DNA from: Coprococcus phoceensis
GTDB lineage: Bacteria; Bacillota; Clostridia; Lachnospirales; Lachnospiraceae
Direction: 5' to 3'
DNA length: 64,000 nucleotides
Assembly: GCF_900104635.1 (NCBI RefSeq)
Contig: NZ_FNWC01000007.1
Coordinates: forward strand, 868,001 to 932,000
The notes below the pieces were generated by a model. It had not been told where the DNA came from and did not search any database. It saw only the letters and a program-made list of their open reading frames with translations. Shown here piece by piece: positions 52,555-60,305 of the stretch. Both the position numbers and the translations under genes were made by a program. The first letter of the stretch is position 1. Each line of letters starts with the position of its first letter.

Positions 52555-53097
52555 ATGGGCGTACTAGACAAATTCTTAGATATTTTGAAGTTGAGTGATG
52601 AGGACGAGGATTACGATGAAGAGTTCTTTGATGATGAAGAATACGATGATATAGAAGAGAAGCCAAAAAGAAATTTTTTCAAGAAAGAAAAGCAGATGGA
52701 AGAAAATGAAGAACAATACAATGTTCCAGAAGAGAAGCATAGCCAGCATGCAAAACCAGCAAGCAGCAAAGTAACACCTATGCGTCAGCCTGCAAGAAAG
52801 ACAGCCGGAATGGAAGTCTGTGTGATTAAGCCGACAAATGTTGACGATTCCAGAGAAGTTACAGAGACTCTGCTTAGTGGACGCACTGTTATCCTGAATT
52901 TGGAAGGATTAGATTTAGAAGTGGCACAGCGCTTGATAGATTTTACTTCCGGTGCGACATTTGCTATTGATGGAAATCTGCAAAAGATTTCAAATTATAT
53001 TTTTCTGATTACACCGGCTAACGTAGATATCTCCGGTGATTTACAGGATCTATTGAATACATCTTTTGATGTTCCATCTATTAAGACAAGATATTAG
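52555..53097 (+). CDS. sepF: Cell division protein SepF
   Basis: 180 residues. A short N-terminal amphipathic helix (MGVLDKFLDILKL) binds membrane. A very acidic linker (about 17-75) leads to the SepF core (VCVIKPTNVDDSREVTETLLSGRTVILNLEG). It tethers FtsZ to the membrane. ylmG, usually next, is missing; ylmH follows after 10 bases. Confidence 0.95.
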   Translation: MGVLDKFLDILKLSDEDEDYDEEFFDDEEYDDIEEKPKRNFFKKEKQMEENEEQYNVPEEKHSQHAKPASSKVTPMRQPARKTAGMEVCVIKPTNVDDSREVTETLLSGRTVILNLEGLDLEVAQRLIDFTSGATFAIDGNLQKISNYIFLITPANVDISGDLQDLLNTSFDVPSIKTRY

Positions 53098-53107
53098 GAC
53101 AAGTATT

Positions 53108-53863
53108 ATGCAAAAAGAAGAACTTATGTTACAAAAGAGATTGATTGAGCTTTCAAGGCTATCCTATCAACGCGGAATTGTTACATATTCTGATTTTTTA
53201 AATTTGAATGAATTAAATATTCTTCATACAATGCCAAAGACAGAATTATATACAACATACAAAGTTTTTGGCGGTTATGATTTCTCAGAGCGTCAGATGG
53301 TTGCATTTCTACCTGATGCTTTTTGTTATGAGTATTTTTATCCAATTTCTGTTTTGAAAATCAGACCGTTGCAGAAAAAATTTTCTGAGGCACTTTCTCA
53401 CAGAGACTATTTAGGCGCTGTTTTAAATCTTGGTATTGAACGTAGCAAAATCGGTGATATCCTTGTACAGGAAGATTCTGCAATTCTGTTTGTTCATCAG
53501 TCTCTGGAACAATTCATCCAAGATGAATTAAAAAGAATACGTCATACTTCTGTTATGGCAGAGCCGGAAAATTTTGAGAAGTTTTCTTATACTCCTCAAA
53601 TAGAAGAAAAAAAAGGCACCGTGTCGTCTTTGCGGCTAGACAGTCTTTTAGCTCTTGCATTTTCTTCTTCCAGAACAAAACTGGTACCATACATTGAAAA
53701 TGGAAAAGTATTTGTAAACGGAAAATTAATCACATCCAATGGATACCAAATTAAACAAGACGATATTATTTCTGTTCGAGGACTTGGACGTTTTCAATAT
53801 AAAGAAATGCTTTCTCAGACAAAAAGGGGACGTTATTTAGTGACGATACATCTATACATATAA
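53108..53863 (+). CDS. S4-domain RNA-binding protein YlmH
   Basis: 251 residues. An N-terminal alpha/beta region (TYKVFGGYDFSERQMVAFLPD) is followed by a C-terminal S4 domain (SLRLDSLLALAFSSSRTKLV, KVFVNGKLI, DDIISVRGLGRF). YlmH homologues have been linked to translation quality control at peptidyl-tRNA-50S complexes. ATG 53108 lies 10 bases after sepF. divIVA, the usual next gene, is absent. Confidence 0.92.
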   Translation: MQKEELMLQKRLIELSRLSYQRGIVTYSDFLNLNELNILHTMPKTELYTTYKVFGGYDFSERQMVAFLPDAFCYEYFYPISVLKIRPLQKKFSEALSHRDYLGAVLNLGIERSKIGDILVQEDSAILFVHQSLEQFIQDELKRIRHTSVMAEPENFEKFSYTPQIEEKKGTVSSLRLDSLLALAFSSSRTKLVPYIENGKVFVNGKLITSNGYQIKQDDIISVRGLGRFQYKEMLSQTKRGRYLVTIHLYI

Positions 53864-53885
53864 TGAAACAGGAAGGGAGAATCTT

Positions 53886-54428
53886 ATGAAAAAGAAAACA
53901 ACTCATTACCTCAGCTATTTATTAGCTACTTTAAGTATGATTTTTGCAATTTTTTTAGATCAATACACAAAACTACTTGCAGTGGAAAATTTGAAAAATC
54001 AAGCTCCAATTGATATCATAGAAAATGTTTTCCAGCTTCACTATCTGGAAAATCGTGGAGCGGCTTTTGGGATACTCCAAAACCAAAAAATTTTCTTTGT
54101 TATTATCGGTATTATAATTCTGATTGTAGCACTTTTTTTCTATTTAAAAATGCCGCACGAGAGACATTTTATTCCATTGCGAATCTGTCTGCTTCTGATT
54201 GCATCCGGGGCAATTGGAAATATGATAGACCGGATACGTTTGAATTATGTAATTGATTTCTTTTATTTCGAATTGATCGATTTCCCAATTTTCAATGTGG
54301 CAGATATTTATGTAACATTGTCAGCTGGACTTCTTATCGTATTAATTTTATTCTATTACAAAGAAGATGATCTTGAAATGCTGTTTAAGCTATTCTCGCG
54401 TAAAAAGAACAAGGAACAGGAGAGTTAA
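53886..54428 (+). CDS. lspA: Lipoprotein signal peptidase LspA
   Basis: 180 residues with four membrane helices. ENRGAAFGIL, the catalytic Asp in GNMIDRIR and the second Asp in FNVADIYV are all present. It cleaves prolipoproteins such as the DacF-like protein encoded upstream. It has a GGAAGGGAG site, and rluD follows two bases after its stop. Confidence 0.97.
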   Translation: MKKKTTHYLSYLLATLSMIFAIFLDQYTKLLAVENLKNQAPIDIIENVFQLHYLENRGAAFGILQNQKIFFVIIGIIILIVALFFYLKMPHERHFIPLRICLLLIASGAIGNMIDRIRLNYVIDFFYFELIDFPIFNVADIYVTLSAGLLIVLILFYYKEDDLEMLFKLFSRKKNKEQES

Positions 54429-54430
54429 TT

Positions 54431-55348
54431 ATGATACAGACCGTTACTGTAGAAAAAGAATTTTCTGGAAACCGAGTAGATAAATTTCTTTCAGAACAAT
54501 TTCCAGATCTTTCTCGTTCTTATATTCAAAAATTAATTAAAGATGGACATGTGACTGCAAACGGGAAAATAGTCAAAGCAAACTACAAACTTAACGCACT
54601 TGATACATTGGCTCTGGATAAACCAGAGCTTCAAGAGCCGGATATTGTGCCAGAGAATATCCCAATTGATATTTTATATGAGGATGAAGATATTTTGATT
54701 GTTAACAAACCAAAAGGAATGGTGGTACACCCATCGGCAGGACATTATTCCGGCACTCTTGTAAATGCCCTGATGTATCACTGCAAAGATCAATTATCTG
54801 GAATCAATGGAATAATGCGACCTGGAATTGTACATCGAATAGATATGGATACAACCGGATCACTGCTTGTCTGTAAAAATGATTTTGTCCACCAGGATTT
54901 AGCAGAACAGCTAAAGGAACACTCCATACAACGAATATATCACGCAATCGTACATGGGGTTATAAAAGAAGATGAAGGGACAATTGACGCTCCAATTGGA
55001 AGACATCCGATTGAGCGAAAAAAAATGAGTGTCAACTATAAAAACGGCAAGCATGCAGTCACTCATTATAAAGTAATCGAACGATTTAAAAATTATACAT
55101 ACATAAAATGTCGATTGGAGACAGGTAGAACACACCAGATACGAGTACATATGGCTCATATACGCCATCCTCTGTTAGGAGATGCTGTCTATGGACCGGC
55201 AAAATGTCCTTTCAAATTACAGGGACAGACATTACATGCAAAAACATTGGGTATTGTTCATCCACGTACGCATGAGTATATTGAGGTGGATGCTCCACTT
55301 CCGGATTATTTTATCTCTCTGCTAAACAAACTAAAACAAACGTCTTAA
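54431..55348 (+). CDS. rluD: RluD-type 23S rRNA pseudouridine synthase
   Basis: 305 residues. An N-terminal S4 domain (RVDKFLSEQFPDLSRSYIQKLI) and the catalytic Asp in IVHRIDMDTTGSL; ETGRTHQIRVHMAHI follows. It follows lspA as in B. subtilis (ylyB). The target site (U1911/1915/1917 or another) is inferred from the family. Confidence 0.94.
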   Translation: MIQTVTVEKEFSGNRVDKFLSEQFPDLSRSYIQKLIKDGHVTANGKIVKANYKLNALDTLALDKPELQEPDIVPENIPIDILYEDEDILIVNKPKGMVVHPSAGHYSGTLVNALMYHCKDQLSGINGIMRPGIVHRIDMDTTGSLLVCKNDFVHQDLAEQLKEHSIQRIYHAIVHGVIKEDEGTIDAPIGRHPIERKKMSVNYKNGKHAVTHYKVIERFKNYTYIKCRLETGRTHQIRVHMAHIRHPLLGDAVYGPAKCPFKLQGQTLHAKTLGIVHPRTHEYIEVDAPLPDYFISLLNKLKQTS

Positions 55349-55394
55349 ACTGTAAAATTCATATAAAAATATATACTTTTCTCACAAATTGTTG

Positions 55395-55400
55395 TATAAT
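55395..55400 (+). promoter_or_regulatory. -10 element of the cytidylate-kinase-like gene
   Basis: A perfect TATAAT lies in the 100-base gap after rluD. No clear -35 is present at the right spacing. Confidence 0.4.
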
Positions 55401-55450
55401 AATTATATGTTAAAACAATTCGTATTCAGACTTAAAGGAGAGTGACAGAT

Positions 55451-56095
55451 ATGAGTGAATTTAATACAATTATTACAATCGGAAGACAATTTGGAAGTGC
55501 TGGGCGTGAGATCGGGAATGTCATTGCTAAAGATTATGGTATCAAATTATATGACAAAGAGATGTTAAAGAGAGCGGCAAAAGAAAGCGGTATCTGTGAA
55601 GAATTATTTGAGACACATGATGAAAAACCTACGAATAGTTTTCTCTATTCATTAGTGATGGATACTTACTCTCTTGGATATTCTTCTGGAAGTTATTCAG
55701 ATATGCCGATTAATCATAAGATCTTTTTGGCTCAATTTGATGCTATAAAGAAGATTGCTGACGAAGGACCTTGTGTTCTTGTAGGAAGATGTGCCGACTA
55801 TGCTTTGGAAAACTATGACAATGTTGTAAATGTATTTATTTATGCTGATTTGGACATTCGTGTCAGAAGAATTGCAAGACTCTATAACTTGACTGATGCA
55901 AAAGCAAAAGATATGATCTTAAAAACGGATAAAAAAAGAGCAAGTTATTACAATTATTACACGAATAAAGAATGGGCAGAAGCGAAGAGTTATGATTTAT
56001 GTCTAAATAGCGGAAAGCTCGGTGTAGAAGGAACTGCAAAAGCCATCAAAGATTATGTTTCACTTAGAAATAATATTACAGATGCAAAATTATAA
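55451..56095 (+). CDS. Cytidylate kinase-like family protein
   Basis: 214 residues. The P-loop-like ITIGRQFGSAGREIG, LYDKEMLKRAAKESG, CVLVGRCADYAL and RVRRIARLYNLT match the cytidylate kinase-like family common in Clostridia, which is distinct from genuine Cmk. The substrate is not known. ATG 55451 is preceded by AAAGGAG with a 10-base spacing. Confidence 0.85.
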   Translation: MSEFNTIITIGRQFGSAGREIGNVIAKDYGIKLYDKEMLKRAAKESGICEELFETHDEKPTNSFLYSLVMDTYSLGYSSGSYSDMPINHKIFLAQFDAIKKIADEGPCVLVGRCADYALENYDNVVNVFIYADLDIRVRRIARLYNLTDAKAKDMILKTDKKRASYYNYYTNKEWAEAKSYDLCLNSGKLGVEGTAKAIKDYVSLRNNITDAKL

Positions 56096-56100
56096 ACGGT

Positions 56101-56134
56101 AGGGACATGGGAATTTTTCTCATGTCCCTGTTTT
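56101..56134. terminator. Terminator hairpin, possibly REP-derived
   Basis: The arms 56101-56112 and 56118-56129 pair over 12 bp with one G-U. They start AGGGACATG and end CATGTCCCT, followed by GTTTTG. It lies between convergent genes. The GGGAC-to-GTCCC ends and AT-rich tip recall the palindrome at 6045-6087. Confidence 0.75.
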
Positions 56135-56140
56135 GTAAAA

Positions 56141-56875
56141 TTATCTTTTATGTAAGATTCTTTCTGGCCATCCTTCGATATCACCGTTCAAAATTGCAGT
56201 GAACATTCTGTTTTTTGCCCCTGGGTGCTCAGTATTTAATTGTCTAACAAGTTCTTTTGCATACTGGCGTTTGGTGTAGCCGTCAACTGGGCATTTACTT
56301 TTTACAACCGGCAGATTGTATTTATTCTTAAATCCAATAACATCTGCTTCATCTACAAACATAATTGGACGAATAACTGTCAAATCCATACGATCCAAAT
56401 ATGTTTTCGGCGAAAATGAATGAAATCTTCCTTCAAAAATCAGAGAGAGAAGCATTGTTTCAATAATATCATCTTTGTGATGCGCATAAGCAACTTTATT
56501 GCAGCCCATTTCTTTTACAGCATCATTCAATGCACCTTTTCGCATCTTTGCACAGAGAGAACAAGGATTGCTTTCTTTTCTCTCTTCGAATAAAATGTGA
56601 GCAATATCCGTTTTCACTACCTTATACGGCACTCCGAGTTCTTGACATAATTCATGTACTGGATCTAAATCGAATTCTTCGTATCCTAAATCAACTGTAA
56701 TGGCACTCAATTCAAATTTGTTGGGATAGAACCGTTTTAATCCATGAAGTGCATAGAGCAGTGTCAAGCTGTCTTTTCCGCCAGAGATTCCAACTGCAAT
56801 ATGATCTCCTTCCTGGATCATCTGGTATTCATCCACTGCTTTTCTCGTAAAACTCAATAACTGTTGTAATTTCAT
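56141..56875 (-). CDS. TtcA-like PP-loop ATPase (tRNA thiolation family)
   Basis: 244 residues. The PP-loop is GISGGKDSLTLL near residue 30. CSLCAKMRKGAL provides a CxxC, and KSKCPVDGYTKR another conserved Cys, the pattern for an iron-sulfur cluster in TtcA/TtuA relatives. It probably thiolates a tRNA base such as C32. The gene is monocistronic, facing the cytidylate-kinase-like gene. Confidence 0.85.
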   Translation of the reverse strand: MKLQQLLSFTRKAVDEYQMIQEGDHIAVGISGGKDSLTLLYALHGLKRFYPNKFELSAITVDLGYEEFDLDPVHELCQELGVPYKVVKTDIAHILFEERKESNPCSLCAKMRKGALNDAVKEMGCNKVAYAHHKDDIIETMLLSLIFEGRFHSFSPKTYLDRMDLTVIRPIMFVDEADVIGFKNKYNLPVVKSKCPVDGYTKRQYAKELVRQLNTEHPGAKNRMFTAILNGDIEGWPERILHKR

Positions 56876-56927
56876 CTATAAAATCCTTTCTTACATTCTA
56901 TTTTACTGTTTCTACCTGCTTAATACT

Positions 56928-56933
56928 ATTATA
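56928..56933 (-). promoter_or_regulatory. -10 element of the TtcA-like gene
   Basis: Perfect TATAAT on the minus strand, about 55 bases before the start codon. No good -35 is seen. Confidence 0.35.
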
Positions 56934-56967
56934 TTTTTCTTATTTTTACAATAGGAAAATAAACAAC

Positions 56968-56996
56968 TTCACAAATCTATCAGAATCATGTAGAAT
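56968..56996 (+). promoter_or_regulatory. Promoter of dtd
   Basis: TTCACA (56968-56973), a 17-base spacer and TAGAAT (56991-56996), 33 bases before the dtd ATG. Confidence 0.55.
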
Positions 56997-57029
56997 AGTT
57001 TTAGATGAGATTTAGGAGGATGGAAGAAC

Positions 57030-57476
57030 ATGAAATTTGTGATACAACGTGTTACAGAATCATCTGTAAAAGTAGATGATAAAATAATCGGACAAATCGG
57101 AAAAGGATTTATGGTCCTAATTGGAGTCGGGCAGGAGGATACAAAAGAAATTGCGGACAAACTGATTAAAAAAATGATCGGACTTCGCATTTTTGAAGAC
57201 GAAAACGGAAAAACAAATCTTTCACTTGCTGATGTGAATGGAGAGCTTTTATTGATTTCACAGTTTACACTATATGCAAATTGTAAAAGAGGAAATCGTC
57301 CAAGCTTTATTGAATCTGGAGATCCTGCATTAGCGGAAGAACTTTATGAATATATTATTTCCAAATGCAAAGAAAATGTACCAGTTGTTGAAAAAGGAAG
57401 TTTTGGGGCGGACATGAAAGTAAGCCTGATTAATGATGGTCCATTCACAATTGTATTGGATTCTGATTGTATGTAA
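57030..57476 (+). CDS. dtd: D-aminoacyl-tRNA deacylase
   Basis: 148 residues. It hydrolyses D-amino acids and glycine mischarged on tRNAs. The [17 protein letters not shown] segment and [11 protein letters not shown], carrying the Gly-cisPro specificity motif, are intact. Ribosome site AGGAGG. In many Clostridia dtd follows relA, but here it is alone. Confidence 0.96.
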   Translation: MKFVIQRVTESSVKVDDKIIGQIGKGFMVLIGVGQEDTKEIADKLIKKMIGLRIFEDENGKTNLSLADVNGELLLISQFTLYANCKRGNRPSFIESGDPALAEELYEYIISKCKENVPVVEKGSFGADMKVSLINDGPFTIVLDSDCM

Positions 57477-57516
57477 CCAAAAGCAAAAATAGACATTGAG
57501 CATTGGGAAATTCAGG

Positions 57517-57556
57517 AGAGAAGAGCAGAGTTAATTTCGCTCTTCTCTTAATTTTA
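57517..57556 (+). terminator. Terminator of dtd overlapping the 3' end of the recombinase gene
   Basis: The arms AGAGAAGAGC (57517-57526) and GCTCTTCTCT (57539-57548) are perfect, with a 12-base loop, followed by TAATTTTA. The second arm is the last codons of the minus-strand recombinase gene. Confidence 0.6.
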
Positions 57557-58601
57557 CAGCACTGGCTGCCTGTCTTCGCCGCATATCATCAATAGCCGCA
57601 TAGTGTTTTTTTGTCGTATTTACATCCTTATGCCCCAACACGTCGGCTACAAGGTAAATATCGCCTGTTTCCTTGTATAAGGACGTTCCATAGGTACTCC
57701 GAAGCTTATGAGGTGTTATTTTTTTGTTTGGAGTCACTTGTCTAGCATATTTTTTCACCATATTCTCAATTGCCTGAACTCCCATTCTTTTTCTTTGGGT
57801 CGATAAAAAAAGAGCATTTTCATGGTCGGGTAGGGGAGTAGCGCTGGCTCTTGTTGTCTCAAGATAATTCTCCAAAGCATTACGTACTTCCTCACCGAAA
57901 TAGATAACCATCTCACTTCCACCTTTTCTAGTCACCTTAATGCCATTATTCTTAAAATCAATATCATTGATATCAAGACCTACACATTCTGAAACACGAA
58001 TCCCCGTTCCAAGCAATAATGTCAAAATAGCCAAATCGCGAGTTTTTGTTTTTTCATAATAAACTTTTTTTTGACCCGTCAATTCTTTCCCACAATTTTC
58101 TACATAATCAAGCAGCAAAGCAACCTCATCAATATCTAAACGTATAATTGCTTTATCATGTAACTTTGGCATATCCACAAAAATAGTCGGATTTTTTTCA
58201 ATCATCTGATGACGGTAAAAATACCGGTAAAAGCTCCTGAGAGAAGAAAATTTTCGTGCCAGTCCTTTTTCTCCATTTGTGATCACCTGATTATCATCCG
58301 CTTTATATACCTTTAAATACTCTAAATATTCCTCGATATCGATTGGTTCAACACGTTCTAAGTCCTGAAGGGTAAACTGGGTTGTCGTATAATCGTGATA
58401 AATTGGATTGTTCTCAATTAAAAAATGAAAAAATACACGGATGTCATAAGCATAAGAAATTCTTGTCTTAGCCGATGTAGTCGGTTCTACAGCACGAAAA
58501 TAATCTTTTGTAAATGATGGTAATGTCTGTAAAACTTCACGTAATCGAAGTGTATTGTCAATATAAGATTGTTCATAATATGTTTTTATGTCTTTAGCCA
58601 T
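57531..58601 (-). CDS. XerS-like tyrosine recombinase
   Basis: 356 residues, the length I recall for streptococcal XerS. An N-terminal SAM-like core-binding domain (about 10-155) is followed by the catalytic domain. The RKHRHY residues are visible: Arg in TGIRVSE, Lys in TRKGGSE, His/Arg in HKLRSTYGT, His in LGHKDVNTT, and the nucleophile Tyr in KKHYAAID. XerS resolves chromosome dimers at difSL as a single recombinase. Its lone chromosomal setting beside lexA, with no phage genes, favours a housekeeping role over an integrase. The start ATG at 58601 has GAAAGGAA upstream. Confidence 0.85.
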   Translation of the reverse strand: MAKDIKTYYEQSYIDNTLRLREVLQTLPSFTKDYFRAVEPTTSAKTRISYAYDIRVFFHFLIENNPIYHDYTTTQFTLQDLERVEPIDIEEYLEYLKVYKADDNQVITNGEKGLARKFSSLRSFYRYFYRHQMIEKNPTIFVDMPKLHDKAIIRLDIDEVALLLDYVENCGKELTGQKKVYYEKTKTRDLAILTLLLGTGIRVSECVGLDINDIDFKNNGIKVTRKGGSEMVIYFGEEVRNALENYLETTRASATPLPDHENALFLSTQRKRMGVQAIENMVKKYARQVTPNKKITPHKLRSTYGTSLYKETGDIYLVADVLGHKDVNTTKKHYAAIDDMRRRQAASAVKLREERN

Positions 58602-58640
58602 GAAACAAGATTCCTTTCGTAAATACTGGATTTTAAGTAT

Positions 58641-58669
58641 ATTTTACACTATACGGCAGTAAATGTCTA
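58641..58669 (-). promoter_or_regulatory. Promoter of the XerS-like gene
   Basis: On the minus strand, TAGACA (58669-58664), a 17-base spacer and TAAAAT (58646-58641), 40 bases before the start. Confidence 0.55.
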
Positions 58670-58701
58670 TGTCTTTTGGAAAAATCAGTATTTGTCGTAT
58701 A
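58655..58701. other. Candidate difSL-like recombination site
   Basis: On the minus strand, 58685-58671 reads ATTTTTCCAAAAGAC. It matches the first half of streptococcal difSL, as I remember it (ATNTTTCCGAAAAAC), at about 12 of 15 positions. The other half is poorly matched. Read on the plus strand from 58671, the segment also aligns at about 18 of 31 positions. A 7-bp inverted repeat (CTATACG 58649-58655, CGTATAG 58696-58702) brackets the area. The position directly upstream of the XerS gene is the same as in streptococci. This is a hypothesis. Confidence 0.25.
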
Positions 58702-58723
58702 GATATATTTCTATTATAAAAGA

Positions 58724-58769
58724 CCGATATAGCATCTATTTTCACTAATAAGACTCGCTGCTATATCGG
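58724..58769 (-). terminator. Terminator of yneA
   Basis: The 11-bp arms CCGATATAGCA (58724-58734) and TGCTATATCGG (58759-58769) are perfect, with a 24-base loop. On the minus strand they are followed by TCTTTTATAAT, and the preceding AAAAGA can extend the stem. It separates yneA from the recombinase gene. Confidence 0.7.
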
Positions 58770-58780
58770 CATGGTATCTT

Positions 58781-59131
58781 TTATCGAAACTCTTCGTCGT
58801 AATATGCAATCATTAAATATTGGCTTTCCTGTATCGAATCAGATTCTAAGGAATTAATTTCTTTCAGCTCATCTACATATTCCTGAGTGCTTCCGTAATC
58901 ATCTGTTTTATATTCAAGAGCGATATCCCAAAGAGTGTCTCCTGGTTGAATTACTATACTTTTATAGTACTTATAAGTAATTGGGCTTTCCTGTGCATTC
59001 CCATGTGCATCGGAAAAGGAACTTCCAAATACGGCACTTCCAATGGTTATAAATAAAATAGTTGCCAAGAGCATCCACATTCTCCGTTGTGCAAATCGTT
59101 GTTTCTCATAATATCTTTTCTCTTTTGTCAT
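58781..59131 (-). CDS. yneA: YneA-like SOS cell-division inhibitor (TM plus LysM)
   Basis: 116 residues. A basic N terminus and one membrane helix (MWMLLATILFITIGSAVFG) are followed by a LysM domain (VIQPGDTLWDIALEY). This is the architecture of B. subtilis YneA, which blocks septation during the SOS response. Being divergent from lexA, with LexA boxes between them, matches that gene pair exactly. ATG at 59131 has GAGAGG upstream on the minus strand. Confidence 0.85.
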   Translation of the reverse strand: MTKEKRYYEKQRFAQRRMWMLLATILFITIGSAVFGSSFSDAHGNAQESPITYKYYKSIVIQPGDTLWDIALEYKTDDYGSTQEYVDELKEINSLESDSIQESQYLMIAYYDEEFR

Positions 59132-59160
59132 TATCTCATATACCTCTCTTCCACTATATG

Positions 59161-59269
59161 CGAACGTATTTTTCGAACAACTGTTCTTGTATCGAATTAT
59201 AAAACAAGAACAAATGTTTGTCAATAGATTTGAAGAAAAATACGAACATATTTTCTAAACATTTGTTTG
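59161..59269. promoter_or_regulatory. Group of LexA (SOS) boxes between yneA and lexA
   Basis: Compared with the Gram-positive consensus CGAACRNRYGTTYC, the boxes are at 59161-59174 (13 of 14), 59174-59187 (12), 59207-59220 (12), 59243-59256 (12) and 59256-59269 (10, but containing the perfect dyad AAACATTTGTTT). Five candidate boxes lie within 110 bases. The third lies in the yneA promoter spacer and the fifth covers the lexA -35, so both genes should be repressed. Confidence 0.85.
59196..59224 (-). promoter_or_regulatory. Perfect-consensus promoter of yneA
   Basis: On the minus strand, TTGACA (59224-59219), exactly 17 bases, then TATAAT (59201-59196). LexA box 59207-59220 overlaps the spacer and the -35 edge. 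This gives a very strong but tightly repressible promoter. Confidence 0.85.
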
Positions 59270-59295
59270 CCTTTTTTGTGTATTTATGGTAAAAT
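59267..59295 (+). promoter_or_regulatory. Promoter of lexA
   Basis: TTGCCT (59267-59272), a 17-base spacer and TAAAAT (59290-59295). LexA box 59256-59269 overlaps the -35, consistent with autoregulation. Confidence 0.65.
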
Positions 59296-59335
59296 ATTTT
59301 TAATTAAAATAACTTCATTCTAGGAGGTCGTCTAA

Positions 59336-59953
59336 ATGGCATATGGAAAAATAAGTAAAAAACAATTAGAAATATTAGAATACATAAAATCTGAAATATT
59401 AAGAATCGGTTACCCTCCTGCCGTACGTGAGATTTGTGAAGCCGTAAATTTAAAATCGACATCATCTGTCCACTCTCATCTTGAAACTTTAGAAAAAAAT
59501 GGATATATCAGACGAGATCCTACGAAGCCACGTGCAATTGAGATTATAGATGATACATTTAATCTCACAAGGCGAGAGATGGTAAACGTGCCAATTGTAG
59601 GTCAAGTAGCTGCAGGAGAACCAATTCTTGCTGAACAAAACATTACCAACTACTTTCCTATTCCGATAGAATTTATGCCGAATAATGAAACATTCTTACT
59701 GACTGTAAAAGGAGAAAGCATGATTAATGCTGGTATTTTAGATGGTGATATGGTATTGGTAGAATCTACTTCTGTCGCTTCTAACGGAGAGATGGTTGTT
59801 GCGCTTGTAGATGACAGCGCAACGGTGAAGACTTTTTATAAAGAAGAAGGTATATACCGTCTGCAGCCTGAGAATGATACAATGGAGCCTATTATTGTAT
59901 CAGAAGTAGAGATTTTAGGAAAAGTGATTGGTGTATTTCGTTTCTTTCAATAA
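59336..59953 (+). CDS. lexA: SOS repressor LexA
   Basis: 205 residues. A winged-helix DNA-binding domain (ISKKQLEILEYIKSEI, SSVHSHLETLEKNGYI) is followed by the S24 self-cleavage domain. The scissile bond is Ala93-Gly94 in VAAGEPI, the catalytic Ser is 128 in GESMI and Lys is 165 in ATVKTF. RecA-stimulated autocleavage would derepress yneA. Ribosome site TAGGAGG. Confidence 0.98.
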   Translation: MAYGKISKKQLEILEYIKSEILRIGYPPAVREICEAVNLKSTSSVHSHLETLEKNGYIRRDPTKPRAIEIIDDTFNLTRREMVNVPIVGQVAAGEPILAEQNITNYFPIPIEFMPNNETFLLTVKGESMINAGILDGDMVLVESTSVASNGEMVVALVDDSATVKTFYKEEGIYRLQPENDTMEPIIVSEVEILGKVIGVFRFFQ

Positions 59954-59962
59954 GATATTTTT

Positions 59963-59995
59963 GCAGACTGGCAGATTAATCATCTGTCAGTCTGC
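59963..59995 (+). terminator. Terminator of lexA
   Basis: GCAGACTGGCAGAT (59963-59976) and ATCTGTCAGTCTGC (59982-59995) form a 14-bp stem with one G-U and a 5-base loop. The T-rich stretch begins only about 10 bases later. Confidence 0.7.
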
Positions 59996-60231
59996 TATCA
60001 CATGTTTCTTTTAATTTTTATTTCTCTCCTCTTCTGTTCCCTGAGTTTTATTCATCATATTTCCAAAATTCTTTCATAATTCTCATAAAAATTATAAAAA
60101 TATAATATATTTTTAGATTGTATCTTGTTTTTCATTGTAAACAGTCAAAAATTCTTTCTCAATTTTCTAAATAATATATATTTTTTTCATAAGTTGTTTC
60201 TGTCTCATTTTTTTACTCTAAAATTTACCTC

Positions 60232-60261
60232 TTGACTAATAATGATTACTATTATTAAAAT
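60232..60261 (+). promoter_or_regulatory. gapN promoter with a Fur-type palindrome in the spacer
   Basis: TTGACT (60232-60237) and TAAAAT (60256-60261) are 18 bases apart. The 19-base imperfect palindrome at 60238-60256 (AATAATGATTACTATTATT) fills the spacer. It matches the Fur box consensus GATAATGATAATCATTATC at 14 of 19 positions. Fur-family proteins (Fur, Zur, PerR) share similar boxes, so the regulator's identity is open. Confidence 0.6.
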
Positions 60262-60305
60262 ATAGTTAAAGAAAAGAATAAAATTAAATGAAAGAAGGGA
60301 TTTAT

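Larger units (their letters stand above)
59954..60287. other. 334-base AT-rich intergenic region between lexA and gapN
   Basis: It holds the lexA terminator at its left end and the gapN promoter with a Fur-like palindrome at its right end. Between about 60000 and 60230 the sequence is extremely AT-rich, with many T-runs and no open reading frame or hairpin that I would defend. Confidence 0.7.

Noticed and set aside
57531..58601. Recombinase considered as a phage or integrative-element integrase
   Set aside because: No other mobile genes, no tRNA target and no direct attachment repeats nearby. Length and context favour XerS.
58724..58769. 11-bp inverted repeat considered as a recombination site for the XerS-like protein
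   Set aside because: The 24-base loop and following T-rich tract fit a yneA terminator. dif-type sites have short 5-7-base centres.
60000..60230. Possible small RNA or short gene in the AT-rich stretch before gapN
   Set aside because: No stable hairpin, no ribosome site with an open frame, and composition dominated by T-runs.
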